Assembly (NCBI GenBank): GCA_017617635.1
Contig: JAFZVW010000020.1
Span: forward strand, 1-40,294
DNA: 40,294 nt
Source: Bacteroidaceae bacterium
GTDB lineage: Bacteria; Bacteroidota; Bacteroidia; Bacteroidales; Bacteroidaceae
Direction: 5' to 3'
Both the position numbers and the translations under genes were made by a program. Positions 15,827 through 23,942 of this stretch are shown here, one piece after another. The notes below the pieces were generated by a model. It saw only the letters and a program-made list of their open reading frames with translations. It ran no database searches and had not been told where the DNA came from. Numbering within the stretch: position 1 is the stretch's first letter; each line of letters starts with the position of its first letter.

Positions 15827-15913
15827 TCTTTGGGTGCAAATTTAAGGAGCACTATTGAAATCGGCGTAAATTTACGTAAATTATTAAGTTAATTTAACAC
15901 AGATGCGTAAATT
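15777..15913. promoter_or_regulatory. Cluster of CGTAAATT operator-like sites
   Basis: CGTAAATT occurs within the perfect palindrome CGTAAATTTACG (15865-15876), again at 15875-15882, and at 15906-15913 directly before the HTH start codon. A one-mismatch copy (CGCAAATTTAC) is at 15777-15787. The spacing and placement suggest binding sites for the regulator encoded at 15914, acting as an autorepressor. Confidence 0.55.
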
Positions 15914-16294
15914 ATGGCGAATTTCAACCCAATGAGAACACGTTTGAAAGAGGCGTTTAATTATCTGAAAGTCGAACGAAAATTGGATCAAAAGGATGTT
16001 GCTGCATTGATGAATACGACCGAGACAACCGTCTCGCGTAACCTGAATGCTGCCGGAGAAGGCAGGGTGAATACAGATTTCCTGATACGTCTGAACAATG
16101 CTGTCGGAAACATATTCAACATACAGTATATAATCGACGGTTCGGGGAGTCTTGTTGAAAAGACGGGGCAGACTGCCGGAAAGGAAAGAAGGGGCGACGA
16201 GAGCCTTACAGAACTGGTGGCAGGGCTGATAAACGATGTGGAATCGCTCAGGAGACAGCTGAACACGCTACTGGACAAGGTACGTGGAGAATAA
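15914..16294 (+). CDS. Cro/CI-type helix-turn-helix regulator
   Basis: The 126-aa protein has a Cro/CI-like HTH at residues about 20-60 (KLDQKDVAALMNTTETTVSR, recognition helix around TETTVSRNL), followed by FLIRLNNAVGNIFNIQYII as in phage repressor-like proteins of Bacteroidetes. A charged linker and a short C-terminal coiled coil (SLTELVAGLINDVESLRRQL) probably mediate oligomerisation. It sits between the divergent small ORF and the polysaccharide operon and could regulate either. Multiple CGTAAATT sites upstream point to autoregulation. Confidence 0.8.
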   Translation: MANFNPMRTRLKEAFNYLKVERKLDQKDVAALMNTTETTVSRNLNAAGEGRVNTDFLIRLNNAVGNIFNIQYIIDGSGSLVEKTGQTAGKERRGDESLTELVAGLINDVESLRRQLNTLLDKVRGE

Positions 16295-16318
16295 AGATAG
16301 GAAAAAAATAACCGGTGT

Positions 16319-16351
16319 ATTGTTGTGTTTTAAGGATTTTTTGTAATTTTG
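16319..16351 (+). promoter_or_regulatory. Promoter of the first polysaccharide operon
   Basis: TAATTTTG (16344-16351) is a full match to the -7 box, with ATTG (16319-16322) 21 bp upstream as a 3-of-4 match to the -33 box. The predicted start near 16358 leaves a leader of about 26 nt before the acyltransferase gene. Confidence 0.6.
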
Positions 16352-16383
16352 TGACTGGGTCTTATATAAATTTGTTATAGGAT

Positions 16384-17439
16384 ATGGCACAGAAACAGGA
16401 GCGTATGGAGTGGCTGGATGCCATGCGCGGCTTTACAATGCTGATGGTGGTGGCTTATCATGTAAGCCTGGTTAGTTTCGGCGAGACGCCGAAGACTTCG
16501 GCTGCAATGTCGCTGCTGGTGCTGTTCAGGATGCCATTGTTCTTCTTTGTCAGCGGCTTTGTCGCCTACAAGGCTTCGTTCCAGTGGAGCCTGGGGAATA
16601 CTGCAGGGCTGCTGTGGAAGAAGATTCAGATACAGATTGTGCCGACGGTGATTTTCCTTGTTGCCTACCTGGTAATACGGCGCGGGAACTTCGGGACGGA
16701 ATTCATCAAGGCTATGGAGAGTCCCTACAAGTACGGCTACTGGTTTACGCTCACGCTGCTGTACATGTTTATATGCTACTACACGCTGTCGCTGCTGCTG
16801 AGGAGGGTGAAATGCCAGAACGTGATTTGGATAATAATATGGGTAGCAAGCATTGCGGTATATGCAACGGCTTATATGCCCAAGTATTTCACCTATCCCA
16901 AGGAGTATTTCTGGAAGACGAGCAGCCTGATTCAGCTGGTAATCTATTTCCAGTTCTTCCTGTGCGGCAATCTGGTAAGGCGCTACTGGGATGAGGTGCA
17001 GAGGCTGTTTGAGTCGAAGTGGTTCTTCCCTGTCCTGGCAATCCTGGCCTTTGTCTGCTGTGCGGACATACTGCGCTGGCATAATCTGCGCTTCATGTGG
17101 ACGAACCTGCCGCGTACGCTGGCAATGTATTCGACAATGATTGTGGTGCTGATGTTCTTCCGCAGCTACAAGGATTCGTTCACAAAGAACACCGTCCTGG
17201 GGCGTTCGCTGCAATATGTGGGGACGCGCACGCTGGATGTGTACCTGCTGCATTATATATTCCTGCCCGTCATGCCGTTCATGGGCGAATGGCTGAACAG
17301 CAACAGGCCCAATTTTGTACTGAGCGTATTCTGCTCCATAGCAGTCGCAATAATAGTGATAGTCTTCTGCTTGATTACAAGCAATATACTGAGAATCAGC
17401 CCGCTGTATAGCGAGCATCTGTTTGGACGAAAGAAATGA
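16384..17439 (+). CDS. Acyltransferase family 3 membrane protein
   Basis: The 351-aa integral membrane protein has about 10 hydrophobic helices. It opens with EWLDAMRGFTMLMVVAYHVS, the acyltransferase-3 signature with Arg15 and the essential His26 in TM1. Such proteins O-acetylate or succinylate surface sugars, taking the acyl group from the cytoplasmic side. It leads a three-gene run with a GT2 enzyme (4-bp ATGA overlap) and a flippase, so it probably decorates the same repeat unit. The acyl group and target sugar cannot be read from sequence. Confidence 0.88.
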   Translation: MAQKQERMEWLDAMRGFTMLMVVAYHVSLVSFGETPKTSAAMSLLVLFRMPLFFFVSGFVAYKASFQWSLGNTAGLLWKKIQIQIVPTVIFLVAYLVIRRGNFGTEFIKAMESPYKYGYWFTLTLLYMFICYYTLSLLLRRVKCQNVIWIIIWVASIAVYATAYMPKYFTYPKEYFWKTSSLIQLVIYFQFFLCGNLVRRYWDEVQRLFESKWFFPVLAILAFVCCADILRWHNLRFMWTNLPRTLAMYSTMIVVLMFFRSYKDSFTKNTVLGRSLQYVGTRTLDVYLLHYIFLPVMPFMGEWLNSNRPNFVLSVFCSIAVAIIVIVFCLITSNILRISPLYSEHLFGRKK

Positions 17440-18299
17440 TGAACACATCTCTGTTGATTGACAAGATTAAACTGGCATTGCAGAAGAGGTTAGGCAATGC
17501 AGATGAAAACCCCGAAAGAACGTACGAGGGCTGGAAGGCAAAGGGACATATAAAGGAGCCGCTGGTAAGCTTCATCATACAAAGCCATGAGAAAAGCCTA
17601 CAGGTATGCCATATACTGACAGCGCTGCGCCCGGTACCTGACAGCGAGATTATAGTGATTGACGACGGGTCGACGCTGGAGCATACGGCCAGGTTGGCAG
17701 AGGAACTGACCGGGGGCAACGAGTTTCTGGTACGTGCCAACGACCTGTACGAGAACGTGACGTATGACAAGTGCCTGCGCTTTGCCAACGGACGCTATGT
17801 CGCCCTGCTGCAGGATGATGACGACATACAGGACGTGAAATGGGTGACACGTGCCATTGAGTTGTTCCATGAGCATCCTGACATGGCAATACTGGGTGGC
17901 TGCGACGGACGTAAATTGCACTTCTATACCGATGAAAAGGGCAGGAAGTGCTATCGCAGCGAAGAAATGAGCGAGGGTGACTTCTGCTTCGTAATGAGTG
18001 TGAACCGTGCCCCGATGTGGATTAACCATGACCTGTACAAACAATATCTGAAACATCTTGACTATAGTTTCGCGCCATTCCAGAGCGATGACTACGAGCT
18101 GTGCCTGCGTGCATGGACACTGGGGTTGAAGGTGGGGTGGTACGACTTGCATTTCGGAAGCCTGAGCGTGGGAGGCATGCGTATCTACAATAACTCGTTC
18201 ACCCGTGAAATGACAGAACGGAACATGCCGCTGCTGTACGACTTGTATGCGGATAAGGAGAAATCTATCTTAGACAGCGTTGAGCAAGCCAACAAATGA
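17436..18299 (+). CDS. Glycosyltransferase family 2
   Basis: The 287-aa GT-A-fold enzyme has an N-terminal strand LVSFIIQSHEKSL, the nucleotide-binding IIVIDDGSTLEHTARL (Asp-Asp of the first motif) and the metal-binding ALLQDDDDIQDVKW. The acceptor half has DYSFAPFQSDDYELCLRAWT, typical of GT2 (ED/DD plus a catalytic acidic residue). It transfers one sugar to a lipid-linked intermediate at the cytoplasmic membrane. It overlaps the acyltransferase by 4 bp and the flippase by 20 bp. Confidence 0.88.
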   Translation: MMNTSLLIDKIKLALQKRLGNADENPERTYEGWKAKGHIKEPLVSFIIQSHEKSLQVCHILTALRPVPDSEIIVIDDGSTLEHTARLAEELTGGNEFLVRANDLYENVTYDKCLRFANGRYVALLQDDDDIQDVKWVTRAIELFHEHPDMAILGGCDGRKLHFYTDEKGRKCYRSEEMSEGDFCFVMSVNRAPMWINHDLYKQYLKHLDYSFAPFQSDDYELCLRAWTLGLKVGWYDLHFGSLSVGGMRIYNNSFTREMTERNMPLLYDLYADKEKSILDSVEQANK

Positions 18300-19743
18300 C
18301 AGCCTGAAGGACAAGGCAGCCAAGGGGTTCCTGTGGGGAGCTCTGAACAACGGGGCCATGCAGGTGCTGAATGCTGTATTCGGCATCATATTGGCGCGTA
18401 TACTGACACAGGCGGATTATGGCCTGGTGGGTATGCTGACCATCTTCACTGCAATTGCCGGCTCGCTACAGGACAGCGGATTCGTAAGCGCACTGGTCAA
18501 CCGCAGGAATGTGACGCATGCGGACTTCAACTCGGTATTCTGGTTCAACATAGGTGTCAGCGCATGCATGTACATTACTTTTTTCCTGTGTGCTCCGCTG
18601 GTGGCTGATTTCTACCACGAACCGCTGCTGACGGACCTGTTCCGCTACTATAGCCTGGGGTTCCTTGCCGCTTCGTTCTCGATAGTGCCGCGTGCAATTC
18701 TGTTCAAGCAGCTGAAGCAGAAGGAACTGGCACAGGTTACGGTACTGGCTCTGCTGGTATCAGGCATAGTGGGCGTGACAATGGCGCTGAACGGGATGGC
18801 TTACTGGGGAATTGCCACGCAGGGTATCGTCTACACTGCAACGATTTCGCTGCTGAGCTGGATAATTTCGGGATGGAGGCCTTCGCTGAGAATCACGTTC
18901 CGGCCGATTCGTGAGATGATAGGCTTCTCGAGCAAGATGCTGGTGACGAGTATCTTTACGCAGATAAACAACAATATATTCTCGATTGTCCTGGGTAAGT
19001 TCTATACCAAGAACGAGGTGGGAACATATAATCAGGCGAACAAGTGGAATATTATGGGCTCGTCCATGATTACGGGGATGGTACAGGGAGTTGCACAGCC
19101 GACATTTGTCCAGGTGGGTGATGACAATGAGCGACTGTGCCGTGCATTCAGCAAGATGCTGCGCTTTACGTGCTTCGTCTCCTTCCCTGCCATGTTCGGG
19201 CTTGCACTGGTTGCTCCTGAATTCATCGTACTGCTGATTACGGACAAATGGCTTCCTTCTGCCGAACTGATGCGGATATTGTGCATCGGGGGTGCATTCC
19301 TGCCGATTTCGACACTGTACTTCAACATGATTATCTCGCAGGGCAGGAGCAGCATATATATGTGGAACATTATCTGCCAGGGAATATTGCTGTTGATGAC
19401 GGTAATCGGGATACACCTGCTGGGAGGCGGAATCAGGGAAATGGTAATTGCCAATGTGGCTATCATTGTGCTGTGGACGGGGATATGGCACTGGTTTGTG
19501 CGTAACCTGATCGGGTTCAGCATACGTCAGGCCTTGCGCGATACCATGCCGTTCCTGATGATTGCAGCCCTGACGATGGTTGCAACGTATTTCCTGACGG
19601 CTGGAACGGACAATATGTATCTGCTGCTGTTCTCGCGCATAGCGATTGCTGCCGTCATCTATGTGGCAGCACTATGGATTTTCGGTGCAAGGATTCTGAG
19701 GGAGAGCCTGGGATTCCTGCTAAGGAGGAAAGTCAGCGACTGA
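18280..19743 (+). CDS. Polysaccharide flippase (Wzx/MOP superfamily)
   Basis: The 487-aa protein has about 12-14 membrane spans and begins AAKGFLWGALNNGAMQVLNA, which closely resembles WzxC-type lipopolysaccharide exporters. It continues with GIILARILTQADYGLVGML and the matching second half MKLLVTSIFTQ-type motif (KMLVTSIFTQINNNIFSI). It would flip undecaprenyl-linked oligosaccharide units across the inner membrane. The only start that keeps TM1 intact is a TTG at 18280, inside the upstream GT2 gene; the next ATG (18358) would cut off TM1 sequence. Its 3' end overlaps the convergent cytidylyltransferase by 11 bp. No Wzy polymerase is visible in the window. Confidence 0.88.
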   Translation: MSKPTNDSLKDKAAKGFLWGALNNGAMQVLNAVFGIILARILTQADYGLVGMLTIFTAIAGSLQDSGFVSALVNRRNVTHADFNSVFWFNIGVSACMYITFFLCAPLVADFYHEPLLTDLFRYYSLGFLAASFSIVPRAILFKQLKQKELAQVTVLALLVSGIVGVTMALNGMAYWGIATQGIVYTATISLLSWIISGWRPSLRITFRPIREMIGFSSKMLVTSIFTQINNNIFSIVLGKFYTKNEVGTYNQANKWNIMGSSMITGMVQGVAQPTFVQVGDDNERLCRAFSKMLRFTCFVSFPAMFGLALVAPEFIVLLITDKWLPSAELMRILCIGGAFLPISTLYFNMIISQGRSSIYMWNIICQGILLLMTVIGIHLLGGGIREMVIANVAIIVLWTGIWHWFVRNLIGFSIRQALRDTMPFLMIAALTMVATYFLTAGTDNMYLLLFSRIAIAAVIYVAALWIFGARILRESLGFLLRRKVSD

Positions 19744-20401
19744 AACGCTGAAGGTCCTCGGGGTATGTAATCTTGATATTGGAACTTTCTCCCGCCACTG
19801 TCTTAATGGGAACATCGGGCAGGTAGCTGCGTACTACCCCACAGTCATCCGTTGGCTGGAAACCGGGGTCTTGCAATCCAAGGTCGAATGCCTTGCGCAG
19901 GATGTGCTGGCGGAAGCCCTGCGGTGTCTGCATATTGCGCAGGGTATGACGTGGCAGGGTCTCGACAATACAGTCATCGGCATCCACACGTACAGTCGTG
20001 TCGGTACATGGAACGGCAACGCCGCATGCGTCGTATTCCTGCAACGCCCCGATACAGCGGCGGATAATATCCTGGCTGACAAAGGGACGTACTGCATCGT
20101 GGATAAGCAGTATGTCATCTGGACCGGTACAGACCTCCAATGCGGAAAGTGTGCTGTGATAACGCTCCCTGCCTCCCGGGCGGACGTGCATGACCTTGGA
20201 ATATGAGGCTGCTATCTGCCTGACTTCGTCGACGAAGTCCTGACGCGTGACGATTACGATGCTGTCTATCAGGTCACACTGCTGGAAGACACGTATGCTG
20301 TGCTCAAGGACGGTGCATCCGTCTATTTCGAGGAACTGCTTGGGCTTGTCTGACCCGAAACGGCTGCCGCTTCCGCCTGCAAGAAGAATTGCTGTTGTCA
20401 T
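19733..20401 (-). CDS. IspD/TarI-type cytidylyltransferase (copy 1)
   Basis: This 222-aa nucleotidyltransferase joins CTP to a phosphorylated alcohol. It has TAILLAGGSGSRFGSDKPKQ (CTP-binding loop, Arg and Lys), ILLIHDAVRPFVS, VPCTDTTVRVD, TPQGFRQHIL and the C-terminal GESSNIKITYPEDLQ. The sequence is close to IspD (MEP cytidylyltransferase) but also fits ribitol-5-phosphate enzymes. The start is ATG 20401; an upstream in-frame extension to 20518 would translate the heptad repeat and part of the neighbouring gene. Whether this copy is the housekeeping IspD or belongs to glycan synthesis is open; its position favours the latter. Confidence 0.85.
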   Translation of the reverse strand: MTTAILLAGGSGSRFGSDKPKQFLEIDGCTVLEHSIRVFQQCDLIDSIVIVTRQDFVDEVRQIAASYSKVMHVRPGGRERYHSTLSALEVCTGPDDILLIHDAVRPFVSQDIIRRCIGALQEYDACGVAVPCTDTTVRVDADDCIVETLPRHTLRNMQTPQGFRQHILRKAFDLGLQDPGFQPTDDCGVVRSYLPDVPIKTVAGESSNIKITYPEDLQRFSR

Positions 20402-20470
20402 GGACGATGGACAATGGACGATGGACGATTTACGATGGACGATGGACGATGGACAATGGACGATGGACGA
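20401..20470. repeat. Heptanucleotide tandem repeat, 10 units, between the two cytidylyltransferase genes
   Basis: Exactly ten 7-bp units (TGGACGA, with two TGGACAA and one TTTACGA) fill the gap. On the coding (minus) strand the tract begins at the stop codon of the upstream gene (20474-20472) and ends inside the ATG of the downstream gene (TCGTCCA-TG). Units 1-4 plus TTTA are repeated as units 7-10 plus TTTA (20401-20432 and 20443-20474), so a larger block was also duplicated. Confidence 0.95.
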
Positions 20471-20471
20471 T

Positions 20472-21206
20472 TTAAAAACCGAAGATTTGCTGGTTCTCGT
20501 GTACCTGGACCATGGCACGGAACACGAAGAAATCCGTTGGTGTCGTAATCTTGATATTCTCCACAGGACCGTTCACTATTCCCATGGTGTAGCCGTAGTG
20601 GCTCATCATTGTACATGAGTCGATAAAGTCGTTACGGCCCTGGTCAATAGCCTTGCGGTGAGCAGACAGGATATCTGTCAGGCGGAAACTCTGAGGTGCC
20701 CGTGCTATCATGGAGTCCTTGCGCGATGGTATCTGCAGGCTGTCGTCCTGCTGACGCACGACCAGTGTCTCGGTCGCAGGTACACAGGTGATGCACGAAC
20801 CGCATTCCTCTACCTTATTTATATTATCGGTAATGGTCTGTTCGGTTATAAGGGGACGCACACCGTCGTGGATGAGGACATTGACACCGTCCAGTGTTCC
20901 CTGACAGGCCAACGCGTGCTGTTCGGCAGCACACAGGGCATTGTAGATTGATTCCTGACCTGTTGCGCCTCCGGGTACGATTTTCACGACTTTGTTTATC
21001 TCGAACTTGCGTATCTGCTTCTCCAGGAAAGGTATCCATGACTGGATACATGCCACGGTAATGGCATCTATGTCGGGATGGTTGTCGAAAAGCTCGAGGG
21101 TATAGATAATGATTGGCTTGCCGTGAAGTTCAAGGAACTGCTTGGGACGGGACTTGGTGTTCATCCGTATGCCCGAGCCTCCGGCAAAGATTGCTGCTAT
21201 ATTCAT
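20472..21206 (-). CDS. TarI/ISPD-like cytidylyltransferase (copy 2), probable alditol-phosphate cytidylyltransferase
   Basis: The 244-aa protein starts at ATG 21206 (MNIAAIFAGGSGIRMNT), which overlaps the epimerase stop by 4 bp. It contains the CTP loop FAGGSGIRM, PKQFLELHGKPIIIYTLE, VKIVPGGATGQESIYNAL, VNVLIHDGVRPLI, RAPQSFRL and GPVENIKITTPTDF. The spacing and sequence are closer to TarI and mammalian ISPD (which make CDP-ribitol) than to IspD. The likely reaction is CTP plus an alditol phosphate to a CDP-alditol plus pyrophosphate. The neighbouring reductase-type SDR and LicD transferase support that reading; the exact alditol is unknown. Confidence 0.85.
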   Translation of the reverse strand: MNIAAIFAGGSGIRMNTKSRPKQFLELHGKPIIIYTLELFDNHPDIDAITVACIQSWIPFLEKQIRKFEINKVVKIVPGGATGQESIYNALCAAEQHALACQGTLDGVNVLIHDGVRPLITEQTITDNINKVEECGSCITCVPATETLVVRQQDDSLQIPSRKDSMIARAPQSFRLTDILSAHRKAIDQGRNDFIDSCTMMSHYGYTMGIVNGPVENIKITTPTDFFVFRAMVQVHENQQIFGF

Positions 21207-22219
21207 TTTGTCAGATAATTGATTAGTCTTTCGAAGATGTCGCTTAATCCGTATCGGGGTTCCCAACCAAGGGCGTTGAGCCTGCCGGTATCCAGCCGAT
21301 GGTATGTTTCGGGTGCATATCCCATATTGTCGCTAAGCTCGACACGCACCTGAATCTGCGGATTTATATTGTCACGCAGCCATTCGGCCATCCCGCGTGC
21401 CGAAATATAGGTCTGCGGATTGGCCACATTGTAGGCAGTGCCTTTCTCTCCGTAAAGGGCTATGGTAAGTAAAGCCGAAACGGCATCTGTGACGTAGCAG
21501 TACGGACGTGCCGAAAGTCCGGTTGTATGCAGGACAATGTCCTGACCGAGTGCTGCCTTACGTGCAAATGACGCTATGATACGATTGTCGTCCCGGGCAA
21601 TGCCTGCGCCTGTGGTTTGTGTCAGGCGTGCTATCATTGTCCTGGTTCCGTACTGCGATGCATAAAGGCAGCAGAGGTTCTCGGCTGCACGTTTGGCCAT
21701 GGGGTATGAACTGCGAACCTGGGCAGGATCCAGATAGCCCTGATAATCCTCGGTAAGCACTGTCCTGGAATCCTGAACCTGACCGTAAACTTCCAGAGAT
21801 GAGACATACACGAAGCCCTTGGCATTTATGTCGCGTGCATAGTCCAGAAGCCGCTCGGTGACATCGACTATGGTGCGGAATGTCTGTACAGGATATTCCA
21901 CAAAGAAGCGCGATGCAGTGGGAGCGGCGCAATGGATGATATAGTCTGCATGCCCCATGGAGGCATAGTCAGCCGTTTCGAGTTCTGTCTCGAAAAACCT
22001 CACATCATCCGGACTGCCAAGTATCCGATGTGCTTTTTCCATACTGCGTACGGGGGCAAGGATTTGAATATCGGCATCCAAGGCTGTCAGGCACCGTATC
22101 AGCGACGAGCCTATCAGTCCTGTCGCTCCGGTAATGAGGAACGTTGCTCCTCGAAACTGTTCCCTGTGCTGGAAATCACGGACAAAGTCCCATATGTCCT
22201 GTATCTGCTGTCTGTGCAT
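21203..22219 (-). CDS. NAD-dependent epimerase/dehydratase (extended SDR)
   Basis: The 338-aa Rossmann protein has the nucleotide-binding FLITGATGLIGSSL (GATGLIG at residues 31-37), a catalytic Ser pair in YVSSLEVYG (140-141) and the YxxxK dyad Tyr172/Lys176 in SSYPMAKRAAEN. This places it with extended SDRs acting on nucleotide sugars or sugar phosphates. It overlaps copy 2 of the cytidylyltransferase by 4 bp and lies 7 bp from licD. It may supply the substrate for, or modify the product of, the cytidylyltransferase (for example a reductase or epimerase on a CDP- or phospho-sugar). The exact reaction cannot be read. Confidence 0.87.
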   Translation of the reverse strand: MHRQQIQDIWDFVRDFQHREQFRGATFLITGATGLIGSSLIRCLTALDADIQILAPVRSMEKAHRILGSPDDVRFFETELETADYASMGHADYIIHCAAPTASRFFVEYPVQTFRTIVDVTERLLDYARDINAKGFVYVSSLEVYGQVQDSRTVLTEDYQGYLDPAQVRSSYPMAKRAAENLCCLYASQYGTRTMIARLTQTTGAGIARDDNRIIASFARKAALGQDIVLHTTGLSARPYCYVTDAVSALLTIALYGEKGTAYNVANPQTYISARGMAEWLRDNINPQIQVRVELSDNMGYAPETYHRLDTGRLNALGWEPRYGLSDIFERLINYLTK

Positions 22220-22226
22220 CTGGTTA

Positions 22227-23036
22227 CTAGTTGATTACGATATTATCTGCGTGGTATTCGCTGCCGGGATTCTTGGGCAGCTGCATGTAATTGCCGTACT
22301 GTGCAGTGAGCTGCTCGTGGTAATCTCCCATCACGGGGAACATGTGTCCCTCGAACTCCAGTTCCTTCAGTGGGAAGATACGCCCGGGATAGCGTTTGAC
22401 ATAGTATGGTATTCCCAGTGCGTCGTCGTAATACTGTATAGGCAGCATCCTGTTAATAAGACGCATTACGGGATAGATGACCTGGGTATTGAGCCACAGA
22501 AGCCTGCGTACCTTGCGCGATGCCGCATCGTCGGTCAAATCGGGCCTTTTCAGTATTGAATATATGTGGCCTATGGTGTCGTTGCTGAGACGATGCAGGA
22601 AGCGGCTGGTCTTTTCGACAGGGAAGATGTCGATGAAGATTCCGCGTTCCTTCCACATTCGGTCATAGCGGTTGACTTCATTTATGGTACTGCGACGGTC
22701 ACGCAGCTTGGCATACTGGAAGAAGTAGTTGGGGTCTGTTTCCATGCACTGTATGGCGAGGGTGTCCGGCAGTTCCTTCTGAAGGATGACAATCAGGCGG
22801 TCATAGTCCTCCTTGAGCATTTCGATATCCAGGTCGTCATCCCATGGAATAAAGCCGCGATGACGGACGGCTCCCAACATGGTCCCGCCTGCAAGCCAGT
22901 AACGTAGTCCGTGCCTGCGGCATATCCCGTCGACGACAAGCAGCAGTTCAAGCATACGCATCTGCATAAGCCGCAAGGTTGAACCTTCGGGGTTGAATTT
23001 GCGTCGCAGTTCCTGCTGGTCGAATGCTACTGTCAT
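22227..23036 (-). CDS. LicD-family phosphotransferase
   Basis: The 269-aa protein has the LicD core at residues 47-70 (WLAGGTMLGAVRHRGFIPWD then DDLDIEM), the nucleotidyltransferase-like metal site shared by LicD and the mammalian fukutin family. These enzymes move a phospho-alcohol from a CDP donor (CDP-choline for LicD, CDP-ribitol for fukutin/FKRP) onto a glycan. No choline kinase or choline cytidylyltransferase is nearby, whereas two TarI-type enzymes are, so a CDP-alditol is the more likely donor. It lies 3 bp from the GT2 gene upstream and 7 bp from the SDR gene downstream. Confidence 0.9.
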   Translation of the reverse strand: MTVAFDQQELRRKFNPEGSTLRLMQMRMLELLLVVDGICRRHGLRYWLAGGTMLGAVRHRGFIPWDDDLDIEMLKEDYDRLIVILQKELPDTLAIQCMETDPNYFFQYAKLRDRRSTINEVNRYDRMWKERGIFIDIFPVEKTSRFLHRLSNDTIGHIYSILKRPDLTDDAASRKVRRLLWLNTQVIYPVMRLINRMLPIQYYDDALGIPYYVKRYPGRIFPLKELEFEGHMFPVMGDYHEQLTAQYGNYMQLPKNPGSEYHADNIVIN

Positions 23037-23039
23037 AGT

Positions 23040-23942
23040 TCAGGCTTTTGTGAATATTGTACGGTAATTACTGAGCAGATATACTGCATTGCGGATTTTC
23101 TGCACAAGACTGCCGCTTTGGAAATACTGCAGCATGTGATTGAGGTAATCCGTCTGGACGGGATTCAGGTCCCCTACTCTGTCAAGGATTCCCTGTATCA
23201 TAGGCATGCGGTCGCCTGCCTTCAGTCCCAGGAGCCGTGCATAAAGCGCCTTGATGCGTGACATAGGCTGCATCTTGTCTCCCGAAGCATTGTTCCCGTG
23301 CATCCGGTACAGGCTGACAGGATGTGGGCTGTAGACAATACCTCCTGCAAAGCATGCGAGAATTGCCAGCCACGAATCGTGGAAATTGACTCCGTCGGGA
23401 AAAGGGAGCGCCTTGTCCATAAGCGTACGGCGCACCAGCATAGTTGAACCCTGATAAGGGTTTCGCCACAGTAGGATGGTCTGGGATTTGAGCATATCGT
23501 CACATGGAACGCTATCAAAAGACTGCTGCTGTGCCAGTGTCTGCCCTGTAGGCTTCAGGTTCTGGTCGGTGATAATCGAATTTGCACATGCAAGGCTCTT
23601 GTCACCGATTATATCGATAAGATGCTGCAGGTGGTCTTCGGTCCAGATGTCGTCCTGATCGCAGAGGGCTATGTACTCCGTCGGGCTGCAACACTCGATT
23701 GCATGCTGGAAATTGTACTTGAAGCCCATGTTACCCCGGTTCTGTATTACCCTGATGCGCTTGTCCTTTTCGGCATATCGATACAGGATTTCAAGGGTAT
23801 TGTCAGTCGAACAGTCGTCGCATATAACGAGTTCAAAGTCGTGATATGTCTGGGACAGGACAGACTCTATCTGTTCGCCGACATATCTCGCACCGTTGTA
23901 GGTTGCCATCACTACCGAAACCATACTTACGCCTTCTTCCAT
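23040..23942 (-). CDS. Glycosyltransferase family 2 (rhamnosyltransferase-like)
   Basis: The 300-aa GT-A protein has VSVVMATYNGARYVGEQIES, ELVICDDCSTDNTLEIL and EYIALCDQDDIWTEDHL, the DQDD metal motif typical of rhamnosyltransferase-like GT2 enzymes. The downstream half includes GSTMLVRRTLMDKALPFPDG and HDSWLAILAC. Start at ATG 23942; an alternative internal Met at about 23924 also begins before the first strand. It overlaps the upstream acyltransferase by 16 bp. It adds a sugar to the growing repeat unit at the inner membrane face; the donor is not known. Confidence 0.88.
   Translation of the reverse strand: MEEGVSMVSVVMATYNGARYVGEQIESVLSQTYHDFELVICDDCSTDNTLEILYRYAEKDKRIRVIQNRGNMGFKYNFQHAIECCSPTEYIALCDQDDIWTEDHLQHLIDIIGDKSLACANSIITDQNLKPTGQTLAQQQSFDSVPCDDMLKSQTILLWRNPYQGSTMLVRRTLMDKALPFPDGVNFHDSWLAILACFAGGIVYSPHPVSLYRMHGNNASGDKMQPMSRIKALYARLLGLKAGDRMPMIQGILDRVGDLNPVQTDYLNHMLQYFQSGSLVQKIRNAVYLLSNYRTIFTKA

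Noticed and set aside
20402-20518. N-terminal extension of the ispD-like gene to 20518
   Set aside because: It would translate the heptad repeat as a SIVHCPS-type Ser-rich peptide and overlap the upstream gene; family N-termini begin at ATG 20401.
22227-23036. Phosphocholine decoration (lic locus)
   Set aside because: LicD alone does not imply choline; licA, licB and licC-type genes are absent and TarI/ISPD-type enzymes are adjacent instead.
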